Part shown: in pieces, positions 17,468-28,887 of the stretch
Numbering within the stretch: position 1 is the first letter of the stretch
How the letters are laid out: each line of letters begins with the position of its first letter
Source: an uncultured Oscillospiraceae bacterium
Lineage (GTDB): Bacteria; Bacillota; Clostridia; Oscillospirales; Ruminococcaceae
Direction of reading: 5' to 3'
DNA length: 64,000 bases
Assembly: GCA_900539695.1 (NCBI GenBank)
Contig: UQDG01000006.1
Coordinates: forward strand, 36,540-100,539
Translations under genes and position numbers: made by a program
Notes under the pieces: generated by a model
Seen by the model: the letters and a program-made list of their open reading frames with translations, nothing else
Databases searched by the model: none
Told to the model about the DNA's origin: nothing

Positions 17468-19767
17468 ACGTGACTGAAAATAAGAATGAAGCAACCGAAA
17501 CCACCGCGACCGCCACGGCCGCCAAAAAGAAGCTGCCCCTCTGGGGCAAGATCCTGCTGGTCGTTGTCATCGTGCTGGCGGCGCTGGCCGGGCTGGCAAC
17601 GCTGTACGTCAACGGCAAGCTGGACCTGCTGCACTACAACGACGGCAGCGTTGACTCGATGGGCACCATTGATGCGGACGAGGATCAGGACCTGGACGGG
17701 TCCGGTCTGGTACATAGCGACGACGAGATGACCATGCCCGAGGGCAGCCCCTTTGCCGACGACGATGTGCTGAACATCCTGCTCATCGGCACCGACGAGC
17801 GCACCGAGGCCGTCAACGATGCCGACGCCTTCACCCACCTGAACCAGCTGGACGGCACCAAGGACACCACCGAGTTCAGTGAGGACGCCCGCGCCGACAG
17901 CCTGATTCTGGTCTCGCTGGACATCAAGGACCACGCCATTCGCCTGGTCTCCATCGAGCGCGGCCTCGGCGTGCCCATCCTGCTGGACGGCTACGAGGGC
18001 GAGTATGACTGGATCACCCACACCTTCCGCTACGGCGGTGCCAAGCTGACCATGGACACCGTGGAGGATTGCTTCAACGTGCAGGTGGACCACTATGTCC
18101 GCATCAACTTCAACTCCTTCGTGCAGATCGTGAACGCCGTGGGCGGCGTGGACATCGACATCACTGAGATGGAAGCCAAGGCCCTGAACTGGGAAGTGCC
18201 CTCCAACTCGATGCTCATCGTCAACCACGTGGACCCGGGCCTCAACCACTTCGACGGCTACACCGCCCTGCAGTACGCCCGCCTGCGCAAGATCGACAAC
18301 GACTGGCACCGTATCGAGCGCCAGCGCACCGTTATCCAGGCCGTTCTGGATCAGATCCAGAACGCCAGCGTCACCGAGCTGGATAACCTGCTGAACACCA
18401 TGCTGCCCCTGGTACAGACCAACTTTACCAAAACCGAGATCGCCGCGCTGCTGGTGCAGCTGCCGGGCTTTTTGGGCTGCGATGTAAAGCAGCTTTCCAT
18501 GCCCCTGCAGGGCACCTACGGCGTACGCACCGGTATGGACAACCGCCTGATGTACGACCCGGACTGGTACGTAAATACCACCGCCCTGCAAGACTTTTTG
18601 TACAATGATAAGAGCGCCGAGGAGGTCATTGCCGCCACGCCGGAGACCGCCGCACGGGAGGCCGAGGGCCTGGCCGACACCGCCACACGCGAGACCGCTG
18701 TGAAGGCGTCCGACCCCACGGCAGACTATCTCAAATCCAACCTGCACACCGTCGATCTGAGCTACCCGCTGGACAGCTCCGACTTTGGCAACGCCGATTA
18801 CCGGCTGTTCCTGGCCGGGCTGGAGGATACCCGTGCGGCCGAGGTGCAGCAAAACCTCATCACCTCTTTGCAATCCCAGGGCGTCAGCGTGGTGGCCGTC
18901 CCCTACGGCCCCGCCGCCGGTGCGCTGCTGGATAACTACTTACAGACCGGCGCGGCCGCCAGCCTGGACCGCTACCTGGCCGTACTGCCCAAGGCTGACC
19001 GCGATGATGCCAAAGCCATGTGGCAGGCCGTCTACGCCAGCTATCCCGGCCGCCTGCACGCCGTAGGCATGGGCACTGATAAAAGCGATGCCGTCATTGG
19101 CCAGGCGCTTGAAACGCTGGCCAGCCAGATTTGGAACACGCCGGAGCCGGAAATTGCCGAGGCCATCAGCGCCATTAAGACCGGCACTGCCCGCGAGTCC
19201 GCCTACTGGTTCAAGACCGCCATGCAGAAGTATCCCCGCCAGATGCAGCGCTATTTCGGTGACCAATACATACTGGTCTACCGCCTGTATCAGGGCATGA
19301 TGGGCAGCATCAACGCCGACGAGGGCGCGGGTCTGCTGGCCTACGACCTGCAGCAGGCGTTGAAAGCTTACCCGGACGCCAAGATCCTGGCCTTTACCGG
19401 CGTGGATGACCTGCTGCCCGTGGACGGCACCCTGGCCGCCCGCATGCAGGAAGTGCTTGCCAAATCCGACGAGCAGCTTTGCCCCATCGTGTCCCTGTGC
19501 GGCGAGTGGGAGTATGACGGCACGTTTGCCCCCAGCGATGCTGCTTTGTGGGACGCCGACAGCTTTGCCGATTGGCTGGGCAAATCCGCCGTGCCGGGCA
19601 AAGACCTGCTGCTGGCCCTGGACGGCGAGGACAGCCCCTTTGCCGCCAGCGCCGCCTTTATGGAAAATACCGACACCCCGGCAGGGGAGTGGGCCGCCAA
19701 GCTGCTGATCCTGCACGATAAGGTGGACGATACAACGACAAATGAAGAAGAAGATACAGATTCTTAA
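17464..19767 (+). CDS. LytR-CpsA-Psr family protein with a long C-terminal extension
   Basis: LCP enzymes transfer polymers such as teichoic acid or capsule from lipid carriers to peptidoglycan. The 767-residue protein has a cytoplasmic tail, one membrane helix (about 29-50) and an LCP domain (about 103-305) with NILLIGTDER, ADSLILVSLD, NFNSFVQIVNAVGGVDIDI and ALQYARLRKIDNDWHRIERQ. The usual SIPRD stretch reads SIERG here. Residues about 400-755 form an additional extracytoplasmic region (FGDQYILVYRLYQGMMG, LLALDGEDSPF) of no family I recognise, ending in an acidic tail. It is much longer than typical LCP proteins (300-500 residues). Confidence 0.85.
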   Translation: MNVTENKNEATETTATATAAKKKLPLWGKILLVVVIVLAALAGLATLYVNGKLDLLHYNDGSVDSMGTIDADEDQDLDGSGLVHSDDEMTMPEGSPFADDDVLNILLIGTDERTEAVNDADAFTHLNQLDGTKDTTEFSEDARADSLILVSLDIKDHAIRLVSIERGLGVPILLDGYEGEYDWITHTFRYGGAKLTMDTVEDCFNVQVDHYVRINFNSFVQIVNAVGGVDIDITEMEAKALNWEVPSNSMLIVNHVDPGLNHFDGYTALQYARLRKIDNDWHRIERQRTVIQAVLDQIQNASVTELDNLLNTMLPLVQTNFTKTEIAALLVQLPGFLGCDVKQLSMPLQGTYGVRTGMDNRLMYDPDWYVNTTALQDFLYNDKSAEEVIAATPETAAREAEGLADTATRETAVKASDPTADYLKSNLHTVDLSYPLDSSDFGNADYRLFLAGLEDTRAAEVQQNLITSLQSQGVSVVAVPYGPAAGALLDNYLQTGAAASLDRYLAVLPKADRDDAKAMWQAVYASYPGRLHAVGMGTDKSDAVIGQALETLASQIWNTPEPEIAEAISAIKTGTARESAYWFKTAMQKYPRQMQRYFGDQYILVYRLYQGMMGSINADEGAGLLAYDLQQALKAYPDAKILAFTGVDDLLPVDGTLAARMQEVLAKSDEQLCPIVSLCGEWEYDGTFAPSDAALWDADSFADWLGKSAVPGKDLLLALDGEDSPFAASAAFMENTDTPAGEWAAKLLILHDKVDDTTTNEEEDTDS

Positions 19768-19788
19768 AAAGTTTTTTGCAAAAAGCCG

Positions 19789-19817
19789 TTGACAAAACGG
19801 GAACAGTGTGGTATAAA
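19789..19817 (+). promoter_or_regulatory. Promoter of the T-box leader
   Basis: TTGACA (19789-19794), 17 bases, TATAAA (19812-19817). Transcription should begin around 19824, at the base of the T-box stem I. Confidence 0.85.
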
Positions 19818-19823
19818 TGCTTT

Positions 19824-20103
19824 AAACCAATGAAGCGAAAGTAAAGCTGACAGCGCAGCCACAGAGAGCCCCTGTTGCTGGGAATGGGGCGCAAAGCGGG
19901 ACAGCATAATGGTTCGCGGAGGGCACGGGGAAAAAGGCCAAGGCCTTGAGTATCCGCTGACGGGCAGCTCCCGTTACAGGGCAGGGGAATGTTTGTTCCC
20001 TACAGAGTGGCCGCAGTTTATAGTTGCGGCAAGCAAGGTGGCACCACAGATAAATTGTTATCTGCCCTTGCACAGGAGGATTTCTGTGCAAGGGCAGTTT
20101 TTT
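19824..20103 (+). promoter_or_regulatory. T-box riboswitch upstream of an amino-acid ABC importer
   Basis: Stem I starts with GCGAA (19835-19839) pairing with UUCGC (19913-19917); above it the 5' strand AGUAAA and 3' strand AUAAUGG form the specifier loop. The T-box bulge sequence AAGGTGGCACCAC is at 20035-20047, followed by a terminator. Uncharged tRNA would stabilise the antiterminator and allow transcription. In the loop the candidate codons overlap: AUG (19909-19911, followed by the purine expected in T-boxes) and UGG (19910-19912). The transporter family is known for tryptophan, so Trp or Met is possible. Confidence 0.9.
20062..20103 (+). terminator. Regulated intrinsic terminator of the T-box
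   Basis: A 14-bp perfect stem (20062-20075 with 20084-20097) is followed by six T. Part of the 5' arm would be taken up by the T-box antiterminator. Confidence 0.92.
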
Positions 20104-20129
20104 ATTCCTTACACAGCACAAGAGGGGAA

Positions 20130-20222
20130 ATGAACGATGAAACACATTCCTTTGAAAGAGCGATGGCAATCTGTTTTGTAAATCTTGCCAAACAACAAAC
20201 CAATTTACAAAACAAGGAGTAA
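20130..20222 (+). CDS. Possible 30-codon leader ORF between T-box and transporter
   Basis: AGAGGGGAA leads into an ATG and 30 codons (MNDETHSFERAMAICFVNLA and ten more), ending with TAA directly after the AAGGAG that serves the next gene. The stop is five bases before the transporter ATG, a layout suited to translational coupling. The sequence has no recognised relatives and could be incidental. Confidence 0.35.
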   Translation: MNDETHSFERAMAICFVNLAKQQTNLQNKE

Positions 20223-20227
20223 TTACC

Positions 20228-21271
20228 ATGAAAAAGTTCGTTGCTGTTATGACCGCCGCCGCTATGCTCACTTCTCTGTCCGCCTGCGGTGCCTCCGCTT
20301 CTACCGCTTCTTCTGCTGCCGAAAGCACTGCTTCCTCCGCCGCGGCAGATTCCACCACGGGATCCGCCGCCGACGCCACCACCTACAAGGTCGCCATCGT
20401 CCAGCAGCTGGACCACGCCAGCCTGGATGAGATCCGCACCGCCATCGAGGCCGAGCTGGACGCCAAGGCCGCCGAGAAGGGTATCACCATTGAGTACAAG
20501 GATTTCAACGGCCAGAACGACGCCACCACGCTGAACCAGATCGGCACCCAGGTCGTCTCCGATGGCTACGATGCCGTCATTCCCATCGCCACACTGGCCG
20601 CCCAGTGCATGGCCACCGCCTGCGAGTCCACCAAGACCCCGGTCATCTACGCCGCCATCTCGGACCCCGCCGCCGCTGACCTGACCGACATCGACTATGT
20701 CACTGGCACCTCCGACGCGCTGAACACCCAGTCCATCATGGACATGATCTTCGCCGTCCAGCCCGAGGCCAAGACCATCGGCCTGCTCTACTCCAACTCC
20801 GAGGCCAACTCCACCACCCCCATTGCCGAGGCCAAGGCTTACCTGGATGCCAAGGGCATCGCTTACGTAGAAAAGACCGGCAACACCAACGATGAGATCA
20901 TGACCGCCGCCAACGCCCTGGTGGGCCAGGTCGACGCCGTCTTTACCCCCACGGATAACGTAGTCATGGCCGCCGCCGCTGCCGTCTCTGAGACGCTGAC
21001 CAATGCGGGCATCCCGTTCTACACCGGTGCCGACAGCTTCGTCACCGCCGGCGCTTTCGCCACCTGCGGCGTCAACTATACCGAACTGGGCACCTACACC
21101 GCCGATATGGCGCTGGACATCCTGGAGACCGGCACCGTGCCTGAGTACCACGTCATGGACGGCGGCATCATCACCGTCAACACCGAGACCGCCGCAGCCC
21201 TGGACCTGGACTACAGCGCTTTCAATGATCTGGCCGGCACCGTGGTCGAAGTTGAGACCACCGCCGAATAA
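20228..21271 (+). CDS. ABC importer substrate-binding lipoprotein (TrpX / ABC_sub_bind family)
   Basis: The 347-residue protein has a signal peptide ending in a lipobox (SLSAC, Cys at residue 20) and a Ser/Ala-rich linker. The mature part is a type I binding-protein fold of the PF04392 family: YKVAIVQQLDHASLDEIRTAI, FNGQNDATTLNQIG, PVIYAAISDP, GLLYSNSEANS and FYTGADSFV. Members with T-box control are associated with tryptophan uptake (TrpXYZ). AAGGAG lies eight bases before the ATG. It heads an operon with permease and ATPase genes, separated from them by an intercistronic hairpin. Confidence 0.88.
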   Translation: MKKFVAVMTAAAMLTSLSACGASASTASSAAESTASSAAADSTTGSAADATTYKVAIVQQLDHASLDEIRTAIEAELDAKAAEKGITIEYKDFNGQNDATTLNQIGTQVVSDGYDAVIPIATLAAQCMATACESTKTPVIYAAISDPAAADLTDIDYVTGTSDALNTQSIMDMIFAVQPEAKTIGLLYSNSEANSTTPIAEAKAYLDAKGIAYVEKTGNTNDEIMTAANALVGQVDAVFTPTDNVVMAAAAAVSETLTNAGIPFYTGADSFVTAGAFATCGVNYTELGTYTADMALDILETGTVPEYHVMDGGIITVNTETAAALDLDYSAFNDLAGTVVEVETTAE

Positions 21272-21284
21272 ATCTTAACTCCCC

Positions 21285-21330
21285 AAAGGGAGGTGCAGGC
21301 AAGGCCCACGCCGAGCTGCCCTCCCTTTTT
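21285..21330 (+). terminator. Intercistronic hairpin / partial terminator after the binding-protein gene
   Basis: AAAGGGAGG-t-GCAG pairs with CTGC-CCTCCCTTT and a T-run follows. Between a binding protein and its permease this usually lets the first gene be expressed at a higher level. Confidence 0.7.
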
Positions 21331-21368
21331 ATACAGTACCCCATCAAATCAGGAAGGACGTTTTGCCC

Positions 21369-22286
21369 ATGTTTACCGCTGCAACCGTCTTCAGTGCGCT
21401 GGAGCTTGGCTTCATCTACGCACTGGTGGCTATGGCGCTGTTCCTCAGCTTCCGTATCTTAAATATCGCCGATATGAGTACCGACGGCACCTTTACCCTG
21501 GGGTGCGCGGTCTCGGCTACCGCCGCGGTGGCCGGGCACCCGGTGCTGGGTCTGTTTTTGGCTATTGCCGCCGGTGCGGCTTCCGGCTTTGTCACAGCCA
21601 CTTTGCAAACCCGCCTGGGCGTGCCGTCGATCCTCGCCGGCATCATCACCAACACGGGGCTGTACACCGTCAACCTGGCGGTTATGGGATTTTCCTCCAA
21701 CGTGCCAATGCTGAAAACGCAGACCATCTTTACGATGGCGCAGGCGCTTTTTGGCGATGTGTTCCCGTACAAGCTGCTGGTGGCCGCGGTCATCACCGTG
21801 GTCGTCTGCCTGCTGTTGATCCTGTTCCTGGGCACCCGGATGGGCCTTTCCATCCGCGCCACCGGTGATAACCCCGACATGGTGCGTGCCTCCTCCATCA
21901 ACACGGCGTTCACCATCACGATTGGCCTGTGCATTTCCAACGCCATGACGTCCCTTTCCGGCGCCGTACTGGCCCAGTACCAGAAATCTGCCGACATCAA
22001 CCTGGGCACCGGCATGGTGGTCATCGGCCTGGCGTCCCTCATCATTGGCGAGACGCTGTTTGGCCGTGGCGGCATGTGGGCCAAGGCCGCGGCGGCTGTG
22101 GCAGGCAGTGTCATCTACCGCTTCATCATCGCGCTGGCCCTGCGCGCCAACGTCCCGTCGGAGTGTCTCAAGCTGATTTCCGCCGTCATCGTGGCTCTGG
22201 CCATCGCCGCCCCCACCATCCGGTCCCGCGCGGCGTTCCGCCGCCGCCGCTCCCAAGCCGAGAAAGAAGGTGCCCGCCGTGCTTGA
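21369..22286 (+). CDS. ABC importer permease (TrpY-like, LivH-type fold)
   Basis: The 305-residue membrane protein has about eight helices and belongs to the branched-chain-amino-acid-type permease family. The conserved segment MGLSIRATGDNPDMVRASSIN is the cytoplasmic loop that contacts the ATPase, and GMVVIGLASLIIGE follows. The ATG at 21369 is preferred to a TTG six bases earlier, with AGGAAGG upstream. The C-terminus is basic (RSRAAFRRRRSQ). It overlaps the ATPase gene by eight bases, so the two are translationally coupled. Confidence 0.88.
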   Translation: MFTAATVFSALELGFIYALVAMALFLSFRILNIADMSTDGTFTLGCAVSATAAVAGHPVLGLFLAIAAGAASGFVTATLQTRLGVPSILAGIITNTGLYTVNLAVMGFSSNVPMLKTQTIFTMAQALFGDVFPYKLLVAAVITVVVCLLLILFLGTRMGLSIRATGDNPDMVRASSINTAFTITIGLCISNAMTSLSGAVLAQYQKSADINLGTGMVVIGLASLIIGETLFGRGGMWAKAAAAVAGSVIYRFIIALALRANVPSECLKLISAVIVALAIAAPTIRSRAAFRRRRSQAEKEGARRA

Positions 22287-23085
22287 ACTGAAAAACATCA
22301 GCAAAACCTTTAACCCCGGCACCGTCAACGAAAAGCTGGCTCTGCAAAAGATCGACCTGAACTTGAAAGACGGCGACTTTGCCACCATCGTCGGCTCCAA
22401 CGGCGCGGGCAAGTCCACGATGTTCAACGCCATTGCCGGCGAGTTCATCTCGGATACTGGTACCATCACGCTGGATGGCCAGGACATCACGTTTATGCCG
22501 GACTACCGCCGCTCCAAGTACATCGGCCGCATGTTCCAGGACCCGCTGCGCGGCACGGCCCCCCACATGACCATTGAGGAAAACCTCGCGCTGGCCTACC
22601 TGCGGGCGTCCGGGCACACGTCGTCCTTCTCCCGCATCTCCAAAAAGGATCGCGACCTCTTTGCTGAGAAGCTCTCCGCCCTGGGTCTGGGATTGGAGGA
22701 CCGCATGAAACAGCCCGTCGGCCTGCTCTCCGGCGGCCAGCGCCAGGCACTGACGCTGCTGATGGCGACCCTCGTCACCCCCAAGCTGCTGCTGCTGGAC
22801 GAACACACCGCCGCTTTGGACCCCGCCACGGCGGAAAAGGTGCTGGATCTGACCAAAAAGATTGTGGCGGAGAACCACATCACCTGCCTGATGATCACCC
22901 ACAACATGCACGACGCCCTTACCTTGGGCAACCGCACGCTGATGATGGACCATGGCCGCATCGTGCTGGACGTAGCCGACGAGGAGCGCGCCCACATGAC
23001 GGTAGACGGCCTGCTGCAGCGCTTTGCCGAGAATGTCGGCCACGCACTGGACAACGACCGCATCTTGCTGAGCGCGGAACAATAA
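22279..23085 (+). CDS. ABC importer ATPase (TrpZ-like)
   Basis: The 268-residue protein has all ABC ATPase motifs: Walker A GSNGAGKST, Q-loop at FQDPLRG, signature LSGGQRQAL, Walker B LLLLDEHTAALD and the switch histidine in MITHNMHDAL. It energises the importer formed with the two preceding genes. The GTG at 22279 is chosen because AAGGTG lies eight bases upstream; a GTG at 22270 has no room for a ribosome binding site. No terminator is evident before the GC-rich repeat that follows. Confidence 0.9.
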   Translation: MLELKNISKTFNPGTVNEKLALQKIDLNLKDGDFATIVGSNGAGKSTMFNAIAGEFISDTGTITLDGQDITFMPDYRRSKYIGRMFQDPLRGTAPHMTIEENLALAYLRASGHTSSFSRISKKDRDLFAEKLSALGLGLEDRMKQPVGLLSGGQRQALTLLMATLVTPKLLLLDEHTAALDPATAEKVLDLTKKIVAENHITCLMITHNMHDALTLGNRTLMMDHGRIVLDVADEERAHMTVDGLLQRFAENVGHALDNDRILLSAEQ

Positions 23086-23097
23086 AGTGCCGCCCCT

Positions 23098-23212
23098 TGA
23101 AAGCCCCCTCTGGGAGAGGGCCCCCGCGAAGCGGGTGGGGGAGAGAGCTTAAGGCAAAGTTTCTCCCTTCGGCTCTTCGGGCCACCTTCCTCGCAGAGGG
23201 AGGCTTTTCAGC
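23098..23212. repeat. GC-rich palindromic intergenic repeat
   Basis: Begins AAGCCCCCTCTGGGAGAGGG and ends CGCAGAGGGAGGCTT, with an internal GCGAAGCGGGTGGGGGAGAG block. The same blocks occur at 57459-57592 and 30243-30352. Confidence 0.6.
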
Positions 23213-23222
23213 ACATATAGCA

Positions 23223-23270
23223 AAAGCACCGTTGGTACGTAAATTTCACGTACAGCGGTGCTTTATTTTT
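23223..23270. terminator. Bidirectional terminator between convergent genes
   Basis: AAAGCACCG and GTACGT on the left pair with ACGTAC and CGGTGCTTT on the right around AAATTTC. T-rich flanks occur on both strands, serving the rightward importer operon and the leftward apbE. Confidence 0.8.
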
Positions 23271-23283
23271 TATCTGCTATTGG

Positions 23284-24324
23284 TTATACTGCTTTACCCG
23301 GCCAGTTGTCGGTCTGGGCGGCAACCTCGCCGTCCGTGCCCAGCCACAGCACGGCCAGGCCGTTGTCGTCGGCCACCTGCCGGCTCTGCTCCGGCGGCAG
23401 GCAGAAAAGGGCGGTGGAGAACAAGTCTCCCAGCCCCTCATCCGGGCTGGAATACACCGCAACGCTGCTGTAATAGGCAGCCGGGCAGCCTGTGGTCAAA
23501 TCGATCAGGTGGGAGTAGCGTTTGCCCTCGTAGGTAAAGTACCGCTGGTAATCACCGCTGACGATCAGCGAGTCGCCGCCGGTCAGCTCCACGGTCTGCA
23601 CGTACTGCGGCGCATCCTCACCGGGCCAGGGGTTTTCCACCCCCACGCGCCAGGCACTGCCGTCGACCTTGGGGCCGGTGGTATAGACGTTGCCGCCCAT
23701 GTTCAGCAGGGCATGGGTCAGCCCGCGCTCCCGGGCTGCTTGGCCCGCCTGCACGGCGGTGTAGCCCTTGGCGGCAGCTCCCACGTCCAGCGTCATGGCC
23801 GGATCGGAAAAAACCACAGTCAGGGTGCCGGAGTCCAGCAGCAGGTCGTCCAAATCGCAGTGCTGTAAGGCTTCGGAGATGGCATCTGCCGCAGGCGGGG
23901 CAGGATTCTCGCTCTCGCGGGCATCGTGCCACAGGCTCAGCACAGCCCCCGCCGCAATGTTCACCGCACCGCCCGCCAGTGTCTCACCGCTGGTCTTGCA
24001 CAGCTGCAAAAAGTCGAATAACTCCCGGCTGACCTGCACCGGTTCCTGCCCGGCACGGGCGTTGACGTCGTACAGGTTCACCATGCCGTCGTAGTGGTGG
24101 TAAATGTCAAACAGCTGGTGGTAATGCTCCAAATCGTCGTGCAGGGCATCAGCCTGGGTGTCCCATTCTTCCTGGCTGGCGGCGTAGCCCTGCACCATCG
24201 TGACAGTGTCAAACATGTCAAACCAGCTGGCGCTGTACAGCTTTTGCTGGGGCGTGCAGGCGGTCAGGGGCAGGGCACAGGCCAGGCAGATCGCCGCCAG
24301 CCCCAGGGCCAGCAGCCGCTTCAT
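23284..24324 (-). CDS. apbE: FAD:protein FMN transferase lipoprotein (ApbE)
   Basis: ApbE attaches FMN covalently to extracytoplasmic flavoproteins such as Rnf or Nqr subunits. The 346-residue protein has a signal peptide with lipobox LTAC (Cys 23), the FDTVTMV start motif, the acidic metal site LDVGAAAKGYTA, LLNMGGNVYTTG for FMN binding and SGDYQRYF with RYSHLIDLTTGCP. Length is usual. It overlaps the upstream DUF3783 gene by four bases, so the two are cotranscribed. No flavinylated target is in this window. Confidence 0.93.
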   Translation of the reverse strand: MKRLLALGLAAICLACALPLTACTPQQKLYSASWFDMFDTVTMVQGYAASQEEWDTQADALHDDLEHYHQLFDIYHHYDGMVNLYDVNARAGQEPVQVSRELFDFLQLCKTSGETLAGGAVNIAAGAVLSLWHDARESENPAPPAADAISEALQHCDLDDLLLDSGTLTVVFSDPAMTLDVGAAAKGYTAVQAGQAARERGLTHALLNMGGNVYTTGPKVDGSAWRVGVENPWPGEDAPQYVQTVELTGGDSLIVSGDYQRYFTYEGKRYSHLIDLTTGCPAAYYSSVAVYSSPDEGLGDLFSTALFCLPPEQSRQVADDNGLAVLWLGTDGEVAAQTDNWPGKAV

Positions 24325-24725
24325 GCTTTGCCCCCGGCCACGGTCTCGTGCTCGCTGTTCAGCTCTTGCAAAAGCTGCAGCAGCGTCCAGTTTTTGCTGG
24401 TAGGGGTCACCATGCCCCGCAGCGGGAACTCCGCCCCGCCCGCCTTGACGAGGTCTAGGAAATGCCCCAGCTCGCCGGTATCGTGGCGCAGGCCGCTCAC
24501 GATCATGGCGGGGCGGTCGCTGACCTTAATGAGCGGCGCAAAGGCAGGGGAGGGCAGCCCCCGGCACAGGTCGCCCACCTTGGCGGCCAGGTCGCCGTCC
24601 CCGGTGCAGCGGATCTTCAGCTTATAGGCCCGCGCTGCATGGGCCAGGGCGTCGTACCCGGCGCTTTTCTCGTCAAACCGCCACAGCAACACACACCGCG
24701 GCTCCTGGATGATACGTGCTTTCAT
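24321..24725 (-). CDS. DUF3783-like protein
   Basis: The 134-residue cytoplasmic protein ends in a region with the DUF3783 pattern (PAMIVSGLRHDTGELGHFLDLVKAGG, then RGMVTPTSKNWTLLQLLQEL), a small alpha/beta domain found in Firmicutes near redox genes. Function is unknown. The ATG at 24725 is preferred to one at 24731 because GAGGT is spaced correctly for it. The coupling to apbE (four-base overlap) is the only functional hint. Confidence 0.65.
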   Translation of the reverse strand: MKARIIQEPRCVLLWRFDEKSAGYDALAHAARAYKLKIRCTGDGDLAAKVGDLCRGLPSPAFAPLIKVSDRPAMIVSGLRHDTGELGHFLDLVKAGGAEFPLRGMVTPTSKNWTLLQLLQELNSEHETVAGGKA

Positions 24726-24740
24726 AAACATACCTCATAC

Positions 24741-24775
24741 TTAAAAAGGCGCACCGCCATGTAACGGTGCGCCTT
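24741..24775 (-). terminator. Terminator of secA
   Basis: AAGGCGCACCG (24746-24756) pairs with CGGTGCGCCTT (24765-24775); leftward transcription meets a T-run after the stem. It lies 11 bases past the secA stop. Confidence 0.85.
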
Positions 24776-24785
24776 GGCTTTTAGT

Positions 24786-27656
<2,871 letters not shown>

Positions 27657-27722
27657 TATAAAATCCCCTGTATTTTCCGCCGCCCGGGACAGGGCAGCTA
27701 TATAGCACTTACATACCCTACT

Positions 27723-27752
27723 ATAATACACCCGCACAGGGCTTGCTGTCAA
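27723..27752 (-). promoter_or_regulatory. secA promoter inside an intergenic hairpin
   Basis: On the minus strand TTGACA (27752-27747), 18 bases, TATTAT (27728-27723). The region 27727-27767 is a hairpin (TACACCCGC with GCGGGTGTA, CAGG with CCTG) that probably terminates the leftward DMT gene, with the -35 element in its loop. Confidence 0.65.
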
Positions 27753-27780
27753 ACCTGCGCGGGTGTAATTACAAATATAT

Positions 27781-28686
27781 TTAGTTTTTAGCCTTGGCGG
27801 GCAGGCTCAGCAGCACCAGCATCAGGAAAATACAGCCAAAACCCATGGCATCCCACACGGTAAAGGGGCTGCCCAGCACAAGCGTGCTGATGATGGCGGC
27901 GGTGACCGGCTCGGCAAAGCTGTACAGGCTCGACCGCTGGGGGCCGATGAGCGGCACGCCTGACATGTACAGGCTGAACGCCAGCACGTTGCCCAGCACC
28001 ACCACGGTAAAGATGCCGAATACCCCCATGGCGGTGGGCACGTAGTTCATCGTCCAGGGGCGGAAGATGAGGGCGAACATCGTGCCGCCCATCAAGAATG
28101 CCCAGCCCTGCAGCATGGGGGTGGGGTACTGCTGCTGCAGCTTTTTGGGCCACATGGTGTAGATGACCACGCAGCAGGCGCTGGCAATGCCGGACAGCAG
28201 CGCGGCCGGGCTGATGGCCAGGTCGGTCAGGCTGCCGTGAGTGGTAAGCAGAAACACGCCGATGAGGGCCAACAAAATACTGCAAATTTCAAACAGACGC
28301 GGCCCGCGGTGCTGCTGGATGCAGACCACCAGCAGAATGATGGCGGGGGAGAGGTCCTGCAAAATGGTGCCCATGCCCGCGCTGGAAAGCTGGATGGTCA
28401 AAAAGTAGGTGAACTGGCAGCAGCTTACGCCCGCCAGGCCGTAAATGAGCAGATCCAGCAGGTTGCGGGGATTTTTCTTCGCGTTCCACGGGTCGAACAG
28501 CATCCTGCGGTCCTTGATAAAGTAGAACGTGCACAAGATCAGCCCAGCCAGAAACAGCCGGATAGGCACCAGCCAGGTGGAGTCCATGTTTTCGCGGGTG
28601 AACAGGTACTGTCCCATGCAGCCCGAAACACCCCAGCATGCCGCACCACCCATCGTCAGGCAGGCACCTTTTACACGGTCAGACAT
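27781..28686 (-). CDS. DMT/EamA family transporter
   Basis: The 301-residue protein has ten membrane helices in two EamA repeats. It begins with the family-typical [20 protein letters not shown] and contains [20 protein letters not shown] in the first repeat and [25 protein letters not shown] in the second. Such carriers export amino acids, purines or other metabolites; the substrate is not predictable. GGGGAAGG precedes the ATG. The gene stands alone, with a MITE inserted 28 bases upstream of its start. Confidence 0.88.
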   Translation of the reverse strand: MSDRVKGACLTMGGAACWGVSGCMGQYLFTRENMDSTWLVPIRLFLAGLILCTFYFIKDRRMLFDPWNAKKNPRNLLDLLIYGLAGVSCCQFTYFLTIQLSSAGMGTILQDLSPAIILLVVCIQQHRGPRLFEICSILLALIGVFLLTTHGSLTDLAISPAALLSGIASACCVVIYTMWPKKLQQQYPTPMLQGWAFLMGGTMFALIFRPWTMNYVPTAMGVFGIFTVVVLGNVLAFSLYMSGVPLIGPQRSSLYSFAEPVTAAIISTLVLGSPFTVWDAMGFGCIFLMLVLLSLPAKAKN

Positions 28687-28714
28687 TTTACCTTCCCCTT
28701 ACTATAATACTTTA

Positions 28715-28886
28715 GGCAATACCGCATAATTCTAAGTGCCGATACGGCGAGCGAGGTGCGGCAGATGCTAAGCCAAAAGCGCAGATAATACTTTGTGTAT
28801 TATCGAGCATTTTGGCAACGCAGATGCCGTGCCGCAGCCGCCAGAGCGGTGCTTAAGCCGTCAGGCGGGAATTGTGCGGTGTTGCC
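28715..28886. mobile_element. 172-bp foldback MITE, copy 1
   Basis: Terminal inverted repeats GGCAATACCGCATAATTC / GAATTGTGCGGTGTTGCC flank an interior that folds back on itself around GATAATACTTTGTGTATTATC. It is flanked by the direct repeat TTTA (28711-28714, 28887-28890), a 4-bp target-site duplication. The right duplication contains the stop codon of the adjacent HAD gene. The element encodes no transposase. Confidence 0.9.
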
Positions 28887-28887
28887 T

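Noticed and set aside
28793..28886. Repeated short ORFs of the MCIIEHFGNADAV / MLDNTQSIICAFG type in all MITE copies
   Set aside because: They lie in the foldback arms of a non-coding element, lack ribosome binding sites and arise simply because the element is repeated.
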